DNA of 64,000 nucleotides from Gemmata palustris (GTDB lineage: Bacteria > Planctomycetota > Planctomycetia > Gemmatales > Gemmataceae). Location of the stretch: assembly GCF_017939745.1 (NCBI RefSeq), contig NZ_JAGKQQ010000001.1, forward strand, positions 5,828,001 through 5,892,000. The letters run 5' to 3'. A program made the position numbers and the translations under genes. A model generated the notes under the pieces. That model did not search any database and had not been told where the DNA came from. It worked only from the letters and a program-made list of their open reading frames with translations. Positions 37,845 through 45,455 of this stretch are shown here, piece by piece. Position 1 is the stretch's first letter; each line of letters begins with the position of its first letter.

Positions 37845-38176
37845 ATCGGGTACTTGCTCCTGTCGAAATCGATGAACTTGATCTGGGCGATGGGCTTGTC
37901 CAGGCTGCCGAAGAGCCGCAGGATGTTGGCCTGGGTGGTGCTCCCGAATGAGCGTGCGTCTCGCTTGTGAAACTCGGCTACTACGGCGGAGATGCGATGC
38001 GCCTTTCCGTACCCCTTCGACAACACCGCCTTCCGGCCGACGCGGCAGGTGCTCTCATTCCACCGTGGCCCGTACAGCCGAAGCTCGTCCGTCTTCTCCC
38101 CGCGGCGGAATGCGTACCAGAACTCAGAGTTCAGCGGGATGAACAGCGGCTTTTCGTCTACCAGTCGAGCACTCAT
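37841..38176 (-). CDS. ASCH/PUA-like domain protein, 111 aa
   Basis: Start ATG 38176 with GGGAGG 8 nt upstream. FIPLNSEFWYAFRRGEKTDELRLYGPRWNESTCRVGRKAVLSKGYGKAHRISAVVAEF has the ASCH layout (GxKTxExR then a VGxxxxLSxGYG strand). ASCH folds bind RNA or modified nucleotides. Assignment by motif reading only. Confidence 0.6.
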   Translation of the reverse strand: MSARLVDEKPLFIPLNSEFWYAFRRGEKTDELRLYGPRWNESTCRVGRKAVLSKGYGKAHRISAVVAEFHKRDARSFGSTTQANILRLFGSLDKPIAQIKFIDFDRSKYPI

Positions 38177-38187
38177 CACCACCTCCC

Positions 38188-38448
38188 TCAGTAAATCGGA
38201 AAATCAGTGGGAGTGCCCGGATTGATGCTCACGTGGGCCTTCGGGGCGTGTTGCTCGAAGAACGGCGTCATCTCGGCGTCTTTGGCTGCTGCGAGCATCC
38301 GGCGTGCGATGAGCAGGCAATAGGCGGCTGACCATTCCACCGCTGCCGCGTGAAGCACGCGGGCTGCTGCCTTCTCCTCCGAGGTGCATTCAGGGTGTGC
38401 TGGTATTACCGAATCGAATAACTCGTTGAGTTGTTTAATTGTCTGCAT
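38188..38448 (-). CDS. Hypothetical accessory protein, 86 aa
   Basis: QTIKQLNELFDSVIPAHPECTSEEKAAARVLHAAAVEWSAAYCLLIARRMLAAAKDAEMTPFFEQHAPKAHVS; helical. Overlaps the upstream zinc protein by 14 nt. Unknown. Confidence 0.58.
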   Translation of the reverse strand: MQTIKQLNELFDSVIPAHPECTSEEKAAARVLHAAAVEWSAAYCLLIARRMLAAAKDAEMTPFFEQHAPKAHVSINPGTPTDFPIY

Positions 38449-38599
38449 TGTCCTGCTCCTTGGCTTGAGTTGTTGAAAGTGCTTTCTTCTGCTTGCGGTG
38501 CCAGTTGACCCGGCAGATGGTCGTGCAGAATCGCTTGTACCAGCAATTCCTTCGATCCATCTCTTTGCCGCAGTTCCAGCATGTTTCCTTCTCAGTCAT
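38435..38599 (-). CDS. Small zinc-finger protein, 54 aa
   Basis: TEKETCWNCGKEMDRRNCWYKRFCTTICRVNWHRKQKKALS: CxxC and CxxxC pairs with a basic tail, as in small zinc proteins of phages. Starts 15 nt after the stop of the 160-aa gene. Confidence 0.65.
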   Translation of the reverse strand: MTEKETCWNCGKEMDRRNCWYKRFCTTICRVNWHRKQKKALSTTQAKEQDNADN

Positions 38600-38614
38600 C
38601 GTTGCTCCAAACTG

Positions 38615-39097
38615 TTATCCGTGGGTCTTCACTAATTTTGGGCCGGTGGTTGGTGCCGCCGGGTGGTTGCACTGACGGTCCCAATCGTGGCGATGGGGAA
38701 TAAGCACGGTGGTGTCGAGGTCCCCTGCGGCTCTTTCCGAAACGGCAATGTGCCCGTCGTCACCGGTGGTCAAGTACTCCGGCAAGAAATCGCCTTTCTC
38801 GGTCTTCCTCTCCAACGCACGAGCCTCATGGAGCACCAACGCCATGCGGAGGTGGTAGACGATCCGCTCGTTGTTTGGGTGCGGCATGCAGTTGGCACAG
38901 TGACGAGTACGGTCGATCAGAATGCGAATCACTTCCTGTGTGGTGGTGCCGTCGTGCTGTTGCCCTGGCTGCTTGTTGACGAAGATCAAACGCTGTTCAC
39001 GGGCATCACGATCTGCACTTGCGGGGGCATTCTCGCCACGAGTACCTGCGTTGCGAACTGCGGGTTTATAAATGTGCCCTGTTTCAATGACTTCCAT
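38615..39097 (-). CDS. Hypothetical phage accessory protein, 160 aa, first gene of leftward operon
   Basis: VIRILIDRTRHCANCMPHPNNERIVYHLRMALVLHEARALERKTEKGDFLPEYLTTGDDGHIAV is the conserved-looking core, a helical bundle also met in phage accessory operons. The N-terminus is polar and low-complexity. GGAG lies 6 nt before the ATG. Function unknown. Confidence 0.58.
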   Translation of the reverse strand: MEVIETGHIYKPAVRNAGTRGENAPASADRDAREQRLIFVNKQPGQQHDGTTTQEVIRILIDRTRHCANCMPHPNNERIVYHLRMALVLHEARALERKTEKGDFLPEYLTTGDDGHIAVSERAAGDLDTTVLIPHRHDWDRQCNHPAAPTTGPKLVKTHG

Positions 39098-39114
39098 GTC
39101 TATTCTCCTTTTTG

Positions 39115-39179
39115 CTTACCTCGGTAAGTGAATTCTTCCTCGGTTACTGAAGACGACCGTAGCGCGTTGTAACGGTCGT
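39115..39179. promoter_or_regulatory. Operator-like palindromes upstream of the leftward accessory operon
   Basis: CTTACC-TC-GGTAAG (39115-39128) is a perfect 14-bp palindrome, with a related CTTCCTCGGTTAC about 20 bp on. ACGACCGT … ACGGTCGT (39153-39160 and 39172-39179) is an 8-bp inverted repeat with 11-nt spacing. The AT-rich 39181-39215 segment may hold promoters for both directions. The cognate repressor is not known. Confidence 0.6.
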
Positions 39180-39297
39180 GTCAACACAATAATTCAATCG
39201 ACAGTCAGAATATTTCGTGCCACTCCTGACCCGTTTCTGCCTTTCTTCTTCGCTCCACGTTGGGACGCAGGAGAGGGCTAAACGGCTGGAGTCTGTC

Positions 39298-39966
39298 ATG
39301 GCTCGGGACGTTCGTAATTTGTTGATTCAAGGGAATCAGAAACTCTCGCAGGCGATCTTTCACTGGGATCTACCTGCCGCCCTCACATGCCCCGGTTCGT
39401 CGGAGTTGTGTAGGGAAAAGTGTTACGCACTACGCCGTCGCTACCTGTTCCCCCAGGTCCAGGAGCGGCTGCAATACTGCTACGAGGTGAGCAAGCGGAA
39501 GGACTTTCCGACGCTCATGATCGAGGAGATCCGGCGGAAGGGTGCGGCGTTCGTCGTTCGCATCCATTGCGCCGGAGATTTTTTTTCACCGTCCTACGTC
39601 CGCAAATGGATCGAGGTGGTGAAGGGTTCGCCGAACACGCGCTTTTTCGGATATTCGAGGAGCTGGCGCGTGCAGGCCATCTACCCCGCTCTTTGCGAGC
39701 TGGCACAGCAGCCCAACATGCGGCTGTTCTTCTCGGCGGACTCTGAAACCGGAGCACCGCCGGAGCTGCCAGAAAACGTGCGCGTGGCGTGGATGATGGT
39801 TGAAGAGGAGGAACCGATCCCGGAAGTGGATTTGATCTTTCGTGACTTCCCGTTGCGGAAGAACTCACCGTCTCGGATCGGGTTAACCCTCATCTGCCCA
39901 AACGAAGTCGGCGATCACCGCAGTGACGAAGTGAACTGTGGTACGTGCGGTTTTTGTTGGAGGTAG
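39298..39966 (+). CDS. GP88-family phage protein
   Basis: 222 aa from ATG 39298, preceded by GGAG. The motif LPAALTCPGSSELCREKCYALRRRYLFP, followed by VRIHCAGDFFSPSYVRKWIEVV, FGYSRSWR, RLFFSADSETGAPPELP and a C-terminal NCGTCGFCW, matches the gp88 family of mycobacteriophages and plasmids. The clustered Cys (CxxxxxxCxxxC and CxxCxxC) suggest metal or Fe-S binding. Biochemical role of the family is unknown. Confidence 0.8.
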   Translation: MARDVRNLLIQGNQKLSQAIFHWDLPAALTCPGSSELCREKCYALRRRYLFPQVQERLQYCYEVSKRKDFPTLMIEEIRRKGAAFVVRIHCAGDFFSPSYVRKWIEVVKGSPNTRFFGYSRSWRVQAIYPALCELAQQPNMRLFFSADSETGAPPELPENVRVAWMMVEEEEPIPEVDLIFRDFPLRKNSPSRIGLTLICPNEVGDHRSDEVNCGTCGFCWR

Positions 39967-39970
39967 TAAG

Positions 39971-40008
39971 GAACAAGCCGCTTGCGCGAGGCGTAACGCG
40001 GCTTGTTC
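39971..40008 (+). terminator. Strong hairpin after the GP88 gene
   Basis: Perfect 11-bp stem GAACAAGCCGC/GCGGCTTGTTC with a 16-nt loop, 4 nt after the stop codon. Followed by TCCTCAATGTCTTT, a poor T-tract, so it may also protect mRNA ends. Confidence 0.65.
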
Positions 40009-40257
40009 TCCTCAATGTCTTTCGACATCCCTCCCCGGAACACTTCGAGGCTTTGAAGATCAGTTCGCGCCCGTGCTCAAATGTCAGGGCGGTTTTCTTC
40101 TAGCTCCGGAATTGACAGGCCTGTACGATGGCCCGAGAGTTTGTGCGATAAATCGAAAATTTGATTGAAAATTTGGCCAAATTCGGCGTTTCCGCACAGG
40201 CCCTGAGTTCCGATGCCCGTTTCGAGTGGCCCCTCTTCCGGCCCTTGGAGAATCAGC
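40009..40257 (+). promoter_or_regulatory. Probable promoter region of the PEP-CTERM gene
   Basis: AT-rich 40150-40190 with repeated AAAATTTG words (AAAATTTGATTGAAAATTTGG) unlike the GC-rich surroundings. A TTGGAG ribosome-binding site lies at 40245-40250. Confidence 0.4.
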
Positions 40258-41004
40258 TTGAAGTACCTCAGACCGCTCGCCCTCGCCCTCCTGCTCGCCG
40301 CACCGGCAACCGGGAACGCCGCGTTCACCGTCACCGTACAGGAAGCCAGCGGCCCAGTCATCGCCATCTCCGACGGCGGCGCGCTCGACGCGGACGGGCT
40401 GATTAACGGGTCGATCACCGCCGACACCGCATCCCTGAATGCACTGCTGACGAACTTCTCGTTCTCATCCCTCGGCGGCACGTCCAGCCTACTGGGCGGC
40501 GGTCCGGCTGAAGTGACGGTGAGCGGCTTGGTCACCCGGCTGCCGGGCGCGGACTTTAGCACCGTAACCATCACCTCGGGCGATACCGGATTCACGTCCG
40601 GTAACCCGAAGAGCTTAGTGACCTCTGTCTCGGACACGTTTCAGAACACCACGTCCGGTGACTTGCGGACATTTCAGGGCGTGTTCGACGCGACGGCGGC
40701 GGGCGGTGCCTTCGTGACCTCACCCTTGTTCGTTTTCATCCCTCCCAATGGAGCGGGACCGTTCAACACCTCGAATCTGGGGTTCACAACGCCTCTTGGG
40801 GTCCAGCCGTCCCCATTCGACCTGACTACCACGACGGTCATCACCTTGGGGCCGAATCCGACGAGCGGTATCCAGTCCGACCAGTTCTTCGGCAGTGCCG
40901 GTGTCACCGCACCGATCACCCCCACTCCTGAGCCCGCCTCGCTCACTCTTCTCGCCACCGGTGCGGTTACGCTTCTTGCTTTCCGTCGGCGGAAGGCGGT
41001 CTGA
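40258..41004 (+). CDS. PEP-CTERM sorted exported protein
   Basis: TTG start at 40258 favoured: TTGGAG lies 7 nt upstream and the product begins with a signal peptide LKYLRPLALALLLAAPATGNA; ATG 40213 is the alternative. About 248 aa, Thr/Ser/Gly-rich beta domain. Ends with TPTPEPASLTLLATGAVTLLAFRRRKAV, a complete PEP-CTERM tail (PEP, TM helix, Arg cluster) recognised by exosortase. It should be a surface or matrix protein of the host; here it is carried inside the mobile element. Confidence 0.85.
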   Translation: MKYLRPLALALLLAAPATGNAAFTVTVQEASGPVIAISDGGALDADGLINGSITADTASLNALLTNFSFSSLGGTSSLLGGGPAEVTVSGLVTRLPGADFSTVTITSGDTGFTSGNPKSLVTSVSDTFQNTTSGDLRTFQGVFDATAAGGAFVTSPLFVFIPPNGAGPFNTSNLGFTTPLGVQPSPFDLTTTTVITLGPNPTSGIQSDQFFGSAGVTAPITPTPEPASLTLLATGAVTLLAFRRRKAV

Positions 41005-41029
41005 GCCCGTAACTGTTGTTGAAGTTGGA

Positions 41030-41049
41030 CACGCCCGAGGTCGGGCGTG
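41030..41049 (+). terminator. Hairpin after the PEP-CTERM gene
   Basis: CACGCCCGA-GG-TCGGGCGTG, a 9-bp perfect inverted repeat 25 nt after the stop. No T-tract. Confidence 0.45.
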
Positions 41050-41100
41050 GACTGCATGAGCAATCTCCCAGGCGACTGGTGAGGCTGCAAGGCAGTTAAC

Positions 41101-41532
41101 TCACTTCTTCACCCGTTTGAGCACCACCAGCTCGAATCCCTTCTCCTTCTGAGGGTCCAGACCGGCCGGTCGGCTCTTTCCCTCGCCCATGTACAGATGC
41201 AGGATGAGCGTATCCCCGTCCAACTTGTAGACGGCCTCGGTGACGGCGTTCGGTCGGTCCGGGAAGATGCCCCGAAAATCGATACACTTCGGGTCGGTGG
41301 TTGGGTCGATGGCTACCACTTCGACCACGTCCCCGCCCTCGCTGATCAGGAACCGCCCCTTGAACTGGGCGATCTGCTCCTCCGGGGGCATCATTTCATC
41401 CCCGGCACTGATGTTCTTCTCCACCCGCCAGTGTCCCTGAAGGTTTTTCAGCTCCGTGCGAGCCGCCTCCGGCCACTTCTCGGTCGGATCGGGGAGTACG
41501 GCGAGCACCGACAGGACGACGACTGCAAGCAT
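41101..41532 (-). CDS. TIGR03067-type planctomycete protein, copy 1
   Basis: 143 aa from ATG 41532 with GGAGGT 9 nt upstream. N-terminal hydrophobic segment (LAVVVLSVLAVLP) as signal or anchor; then LKNLQGHWRVEKNISAGDEM, DPTTDPKCIDFRG and AVYKLDGDTLILHLYMGEGKSRPAGL…LVVLKRVK, the hallmark blocks of TIGR03067, a planctomycete-expanded lipocalin-like family of unknown ligand. Cargo of host origin. Confidence 0.85.
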   Translation of the reverse strand: MLAVVVLSVLAVLPDPTEKWPEAARTELKNLQGHWRVEKNISAGDEMMPPEEQIAQFKGRFLISEGGDVVEVVAIDPTTDPKCIDFRGIFPDRPNAVTEAVYKLDGDTLILHLYMGEGKSRPAGLDPQKEKGFELVVLKRVKK

Positions 41533-41712
41533 GACTTTACCTCCAGGATCTGACGAATACCCGATAAGAGTTTGGGGAAGCAAGATGAAGTGGCCAAGCG
41601 GAGGGCTCTGAGCTGTGGGTAACCACAGTCCCTTCGGCGACTTGGGGAGAGTCAGTTACCCAACTTCCTCTCTGCGGTCAGGTGGGGTACCTTCCTGCAC
41701 CGTTCGGCCAGC

Positions 41713-41949
41713 TCACGCAGCCTCCTCTTCGGGGTCGCCGCGCTCGGCGCCAAAGTGCATCTGGGCGATCCGCAACACCGTGGTCGGTCCGTTATCCCTG
41801 TCCTCGATCTGGACAGAAAGATGAAGGAGGTCGGCAATCAGGTCGCCGATCTCACTGCCACTATTCTCAAATACTTCGCCCTTTGCCTCGACATAAGACA
41901 TGAGAGCGGCCTGTGCGCGCTCGGCACGGGTGGCGTTGCTTGTGCTCAT
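41713..41949 (-). CDS. Small accessory protein, 78 aa
   Basis: TSNATRAERAQAALMSYVEAKGEVFENSGSEIGDLIADLLHLSVQIEDRDNGPTTVLRIAQMHFGAERGDPEEE. Helical, acidic, the style of small plasmid or phage proteins that sense growth state. ATGA-coupled to the upstream 69-aa gene. Confidence 0.6.
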   Translation of the reverse strand: MSTSNATRAERAQAALMSYVEAKGEVFENSGSEIGDLIADLLHLSVQIEDRDNGPTTVLRIAQMHFGAERGDPEEEAA

Positions 41950-42155
41950 GCGGCCAGCCCTTTCACTTCGACGATCACGCTTTCAGCATGTATGAGGGCT
42001 GTGTTCGCTTCCCGTGCCTCGGCCTCGTCCTTCCAGCCTCCGTCATTCCGCAGGTTGATAAACCCGATCTCGTTTTTCGCGTAGGGAAGAATGGCTTGCA
42101 AGGCGGCCAGTAGGCTCCTTGCGTTCTCTTCGGAAATATGTTTAGAATCAGTCAT
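41946..42155 (-). CDS. Small accessory protein, 69 aa
   Basis: TDSKHISEENARSLLAALQAILPYAKNEIGFINLRNDGGWKDEAEAREANTALIHAESVI; helical. Resembles short phage proteins of the same length. Unknown function. Confidence 0.58.
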   Translation of the reverse strand: MTDSKHISEENARSLLAALQAILPYAKNEIGFINLRNDGGWKDEAEAREANTALIHAESVIVEVKGLAA

Positions 42156-42244
42156 AATCGCTAACTCCATTTAGCGGTTGTACAGGGGCGGCGGCCTCAT
42201 ACCGTCGTCCCGCATTCGTATCACGTTTCAATGCGTCGCGCAAC

Positions 42245-42478
42245 TCAGCTCGCCCCGACTTCTACCTGACCCAGTTCCTCGGGCTTTGGATGGCCGGGCA
42301 TCCCAACGCCCCAGATCCGGCTGATGTCGAACGGCCCCTTGTCGTAGCTGCGGCGAACCCACACGCCTTTTTCCCGGTAGAACCCCCGGCAGACGAGGTG
42401 CCGCTCGTGAACGACGTTGAGTGGCTCGTTCGGGATGATGATTTCGCGGATTGCGGTGTGGTACGTGAAGTGGGTCAT
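42245..42478 (-). CDS. Small accessory protein, 77 aa
   Basis: Start ATG 42478 with GGAG 8 nt upstream. THFTYHTAIREIIIPNEPLNVVHERHLVCRGFYREKGVWVRRSYDKGPFDISRIWGVGMPG; beta-rich. Unknown. Confidence 0.55.
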   Translation of the reverse strand: MTHFTYHTAIREIIIPNEPLNVVHERHLVCRGFYREKGVWVRRSYDKGPFDISRIWGVGMPGHPKPEELGQVEVGAS

Positions 42479-42519
42479 GATTCGGCTCCTTTCGTGGTTC
42501 TGAAGTGTATGGCGAGCAA

Positions 42520-42800
42520 AGCCGCCATTAACTTCTGACCCGCTGGCGAAGCGTCGGGGGAGGAGCGGAAGGCCCCGTAGCGAAGGGTATTTTGAAGCAG
42601 AGCGTCCGCGAGGAATGGCCGCGCAGCGGACAGGGGAAAATACTCGTAGCGCAGCCGCCAGGGCCGCGCAGCGGCGGGCTTGCAGCGGGAGGGGGAGAAT
42701 TCCCCCTGATCTTGCGAGAGGGATCGTAGCGGGCCGAAGGCGTGCGCAGCACCGAAGCGAACAGCGGAGTCGCGGAAGAGCCCGGTCCGAAGGACTCGCC
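42520..42800. other. Word-repetitive, structured non-coding stretch
   Basis: About 280 bp without a protein-like frame. It is packed with variants of (N)GCG-x-AGCGG and GTAGCG-xAG words (CGCAGCGG, GCGAAGCG, GTAGCGAAG, GTAGCGCAG, GCGAACAGCGG). It also carries local inverted repeats such as TCCGC…GCGGA, CCGCC…GGCGG and GGGGGAGAATTCCCCC. Open frames through it are compositional artefacts. Possible structured RNA or repeat-derived spacer. Confidence 0.5.
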
Positions 42801-42835
42801 CACACGTCTTCAAGAATCGTTCGGAGAATCAAAAC

Positions 42836-43075
42836 TCACTCAGTGAACTTCCCCCGTCCGCTCTTCTGGTTCGGCTTGTATTCACCGCCAAAGAGCATCG
42901 CGAACATCCACTGAATCCTGTGCTCCCCAAACGCCCCGTATGTGGTAAACAGCACCCCAAGGCAGCCCATCATCACGGCATCTTTGTATCGCCCCTCAAG
43001 CACCATCCCCCCTGTTCCGAACAGAAAAAGCACCCCGACCAGAAGCCCCAACGAGCGGAACACCACACGTTTCAT
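42836..43075 (-). CDS. Small membrane protein, 79 aa
   Basis: ATG 43075 has GAGG about 8 nt upstream (ATG 43093 alternative). KRVVFRSLGLLVGVLFLFGTGGMVLEGRYKDAVMMGCLGVLFTTYGAFG: two TM segments, basic C-terminus. Unknown. Confidence 0.55.
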   Translation of the reverse strand: MKRVVFRSLGLLVGVLFLFGTGGMVLEGRYKDAVMMGCLGVLFTTYGAFGEHRIQWMFAMLFGGEYKPNQKSGRGKFTE

Positions 43076-43093
43076 ACCCATCCTCGTGTTCAA

Positions 43094-43450
43094 TTGCTCC
43101 TCTCGGTCTACCGATACCGTCCGATGGTGGCCCGGGTGATTCGAGCACTGCGGTATCGCCTGAGCACCCGGCGGGCAGAGAGGCGTTCAGCCTCCGAATT
43201 ACTGGTACAATCGCCACCGAGCGGGCTCACCGATGACCGAAGCTCTGGAGAGCACAGGCCGAAGGCAACGCCCGGCACTTGTTTCTCGCCGCACTCCCGG
43301 TCAAGCCGGGGGCATGCACTCCTACCAACCCCACCCGCGCGGCGTCATCACTTCCGAGCCCGGTGGAATGAACCACTCGTTCCGGCGTCTCTTCATGGGT
43401 TCGGCAGTGACGCACATCGGGACCGTGTGTCCCGCACCAGGAGAGCACCG
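43094..43450. other. Intergenic, no supported gene
   Basis: A 73-codon frame (43233-43454) touches the next start as ATGA but its product is low in hydrophobic core residues and Arg/Pro/His-rich, so it is not called. Probably leader of the TIGR03067 copy 2 gene. Confidence 0.4.
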
Positions 43451-43915
43451 ATGAGCCGCGTGACGTTCGTGATCTTCTTCGCGACCTTCTGCACCACCGC
43501 CTCCGCAGCGGACCCGGCGGCCGACGAGCAGAAAAGGCTGCAAGGCGAGTGGCGGGCGGTCGAGGTGGAGCTACAGGGCAAGAAGCTGACCAAGGACGAT
43601 GCCGAGGCCAAGGCCATGCGGATCGTGATCGTGGCCGACGGGCTGACGTTCAGCAGCACCGCGAAGGCCGGGCGCGAGCGGAAGATGACGATCAAGCTGG
43701 ACCCGAGCAAGGCGCCCAAGCACCTCGACCTGACTTCCCTTGACGGGCAGGAGAAGGACACGACGGCTGCGTGCATTTACAAACTCGACGGGGACCGGCT
43801 GACGATCTGTATGCCGTACTTCGTGCCGGACCCGTCCGTGCGGCCCAAGGAGTTCAAGTCCGGCAAGGACGACGGCCTCATGCTGCTCACGCTGGAGCGG
43901 ATGAAAGCCAAGTGA
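43451..43915 (+). CDS. TIGR03067-type planctomycete protein, copy 2
   Basis: 154 aa, GGAG 8 nt before ATG. Signal peptide SRVTFVIFFATFCTTASA; then EQKRLQGEWRAVEVELQGKKLTKDDAEA, IKLDPSKAPKHLDLTSLDGQEKDTTAACIYKLDGDRLTICMPYF and MLLTLERMKAK. Clear family hallmarks. Paralogue of the 41101-41532 gene in the opposite orientation; exported. Confidence 0.87.
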   Translation: MSRVTFVIFFATFCTTASAADPAADEQKRLQGEWRAVEVELQGKKLTKDDAEAKAMRIVIVADGLTFSSTAKAGRERKMTIKLDPSKAPKHLDLTSLDGQEKDTTAACIYKLDGDRLTICMPYFVPDPSVRPKEFKSGKDDGLMLLTLERMKAK

Positions 43916-44091
43916 CGGAGCGAAGGCGCGCACTGTTGGGGACCGGGGCCACACGTTCGTGGCTGCCACGTCGATGCCCTGCTGAATAAGGCGTAGTTGA
44001 ATCGGGGATACTAATCGGAGATGATCACGCTCAAAACGCTCTCTTGTGAGCGAATTTACACCTTCACCTTTGGCTAAATGCCGGTGCCACG

Positions 44092-44442
44092 ATGTGTGCT
44101 GTTGCCAAAGTCAGAACGGCTGCAACTGCGATATTTGCTTGGATTTTCTTGTTACTAGGACCACTGCTGAAGCCCGTGCATCCAGATGTTCTCGGACAAG
44201 AAATTACGCAGCAATTGCTGAAGGGTTATCATAGGGCACTTGTGGCGACAACGGAGCTGAGGAAACGATTGGAAGAATCTCCGAAGGGACGGGAGAGCCA
44301 AATCGAACAGCTGAAAGAGTGGGAGCTGGATTTCAAGAAGCGTATCCAGCGATTGGAAAAAGGCGTCCTTGAGCCTGGCCCTTACGTGATGCCGACAGAG
44401 CCACCGGGCCAAAACAGACCGAAACCCCCAGTCCGCGACTGA
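44092..44442 (+). CDS. Exported hypothetical protein, 116 aa
   Basis: N-terminal hydrophobic segment (AVAKVRTAATAIFAWIFLLLGPLL) as signal or anchor, then a coiled coil (LKGYHRALVATTELRKRLEESPKGRESQIEQLKEWELDFKKRIQRLEKG) and a Pro-rich end. Unknown function. Confidence 0.55.
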   Translation: MCAVAKVRTAATAIFAWIFLLLGPLLKPVHPDVLGQEITQQLLKGYHRALVATTELRKRLEESPKGRESQIEQLKEWELDFKKRIQRLEKGVLEPGPYVMPTEPPGQNRPKPPVRD

Positions 44443-44787
44443 CGAATCGATTGCGTAGATCTGAAGGACGTGTGAGCTACGGGCCTCCCACCCGCTCGGC
44501 AATGCGACCACTGCTTACCGTGGTATCAGCCCCACGGCCTTCGGCATTCCTTTGCTGCGGGCCAACAGCGCCCCGTCGGCTTTGAGGCGTGACTTACCTT
44601 GCGAGCAGTAGCCCTCTTTCTTCTCCTCGCCGCAGCACCTCCTGAGTAGCACAGATCGCGAGCGGCTGTCAATTCTCCGGGAATACCGATTTTGCCACGC
44701 ACCCGCCACACTGCGAACTCGTGTCAGGCACTCACCGGGCACGGCTGGTGCATGAACCTCCCGCGTCGCCCTCTGCGGAGATTCATC
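44443..44787. other. Intergenic, no supported gene
   Basis: No frame with a ribosome-binding site and protein-like product. Leader of the small lipoprotein gene at its right end. Confidence 0.4.
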
Positions 44788-44913
44788 ATGCGAACTCTCA
44801 TCCTGACGATAGCCGCCCTCTCATTCATGACCACCGGGTGCCACTGCTGTCACTGTGACCGGCCGTCGAACTCCTATTACTCCGCTGCTCCCAACGTGCT
44901 TGCTGGGAAGTGA
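44788..44913 (+). CDS. Small Cys-rich lipoprotein, 41 aa
   Basis: GCGGAG lies 9 nt before ATG. RTLILTIAALSFMTTGCHCCHCDRPSNSYYSAAP: signal peptide with lipobox MTTGC, then CHCCHC, possibly metal-binding. Typical of tiny planctomycete lipoproteins. Confidence 0.6.
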   Translation: MRTLILTIAALSFMTTGCHCCHCDRPSNSYYSAAPNVLAGK

Positions 44914-45007
44914 ACTTCCTGTTCGTGCGCCCTTTTGATCAGGACACCGTTGCACACAGTTAGTGGATGGAGGATGATACAGCTCCCGTTCCATCGGAGG
45001 TTTACGC

Positions 45008-45319
45008 ATGCCGTTCCTCATCGCGTGTGTGGTTTACGTCGTGTTGGCCGGGCTCGCGCTGATTCCCGTGGCCATCGGCCTGGCACGCGGGCGAAGGCCG
45101 AGCATGACCGTAGTCGCAGCAACGATAGGCTCGGTAGTCGGGTTCATGATGGGGTGCGCAGGGGTGCTCGTGGCAATACTGGTCGGTGCCGGTGACCAGG
45201 TCGGGGCGACCCTGATCGTGACTTCATTCGGACTTTCTGTTTCAGTGGTTGGAGCCATTATTGCTGTAATTACGTACTGGATCTACGCAATCTATAACTG
45301 GAGCATGGCCATGTACTAG
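45008..45319 (+). CDS. Membrane protein, 103 aa
   Basis: GGAGG 7 nt before ATG. Three to four TM segments: FLIACVVYVVLAGLALIPVAIGLA, TVVAATIGSVVGFMMGCAGVLVAILVG, LIVTSFGLSVSVVGAIIAVITYWIYAIY. Unknown function. Confidence 0.6.
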   Translation: MPFLIACVVYVVLAGLALIPVAIGLARGRRPSMTVVAATIGSVVGFMMGCAGVLVAILVGAGDQVGATLIVTSFGLSVSVVGAIIAVITYWIYAIYNWSMAMY

Positions 45320-45415
45320 GGGAAAGACCCTCGCCACATCTGGTGGGTGCAATCAGAAATCGAGTGATTTAGTCGCAGGGTGGATCAAAAGAATTGCAAT
45401 GTATCTAAGTATCGT

Positions 45416-45455
45416 GTAAAAAAGAAGTGCCCTACCTCGGGAGAGATAGGGCACT
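45416..45455 (-). terminator. Intrinsic terminator, minus-strand orientation
   Basis: AGTGCCCTA/TAGGGCACT, a perfect 9-bp stem with 12-nt loop. On the minus strand it is followed by TCTTTTTTTAC, so it ends leftward transcripts. No recognised gene lies to its right on that strand, implying an unannotated leftward transcript. Confidence 0.7.

Noticed and set aside
42539-42832. Several overlapping minus-strand frames of 90-195 codons
   Set aside because: They read through the word-repetitive segment in three frames at once, giving Arg/Ser/Ala-rich products; a compositional artefact.
43233-43454. 73-codon frame ending in ATGA at the TIGR03067 start
   Set aside because: The product lacks a hydrophobic core and is Arg/Pro/His-rich; no ribosome-binding site was found.
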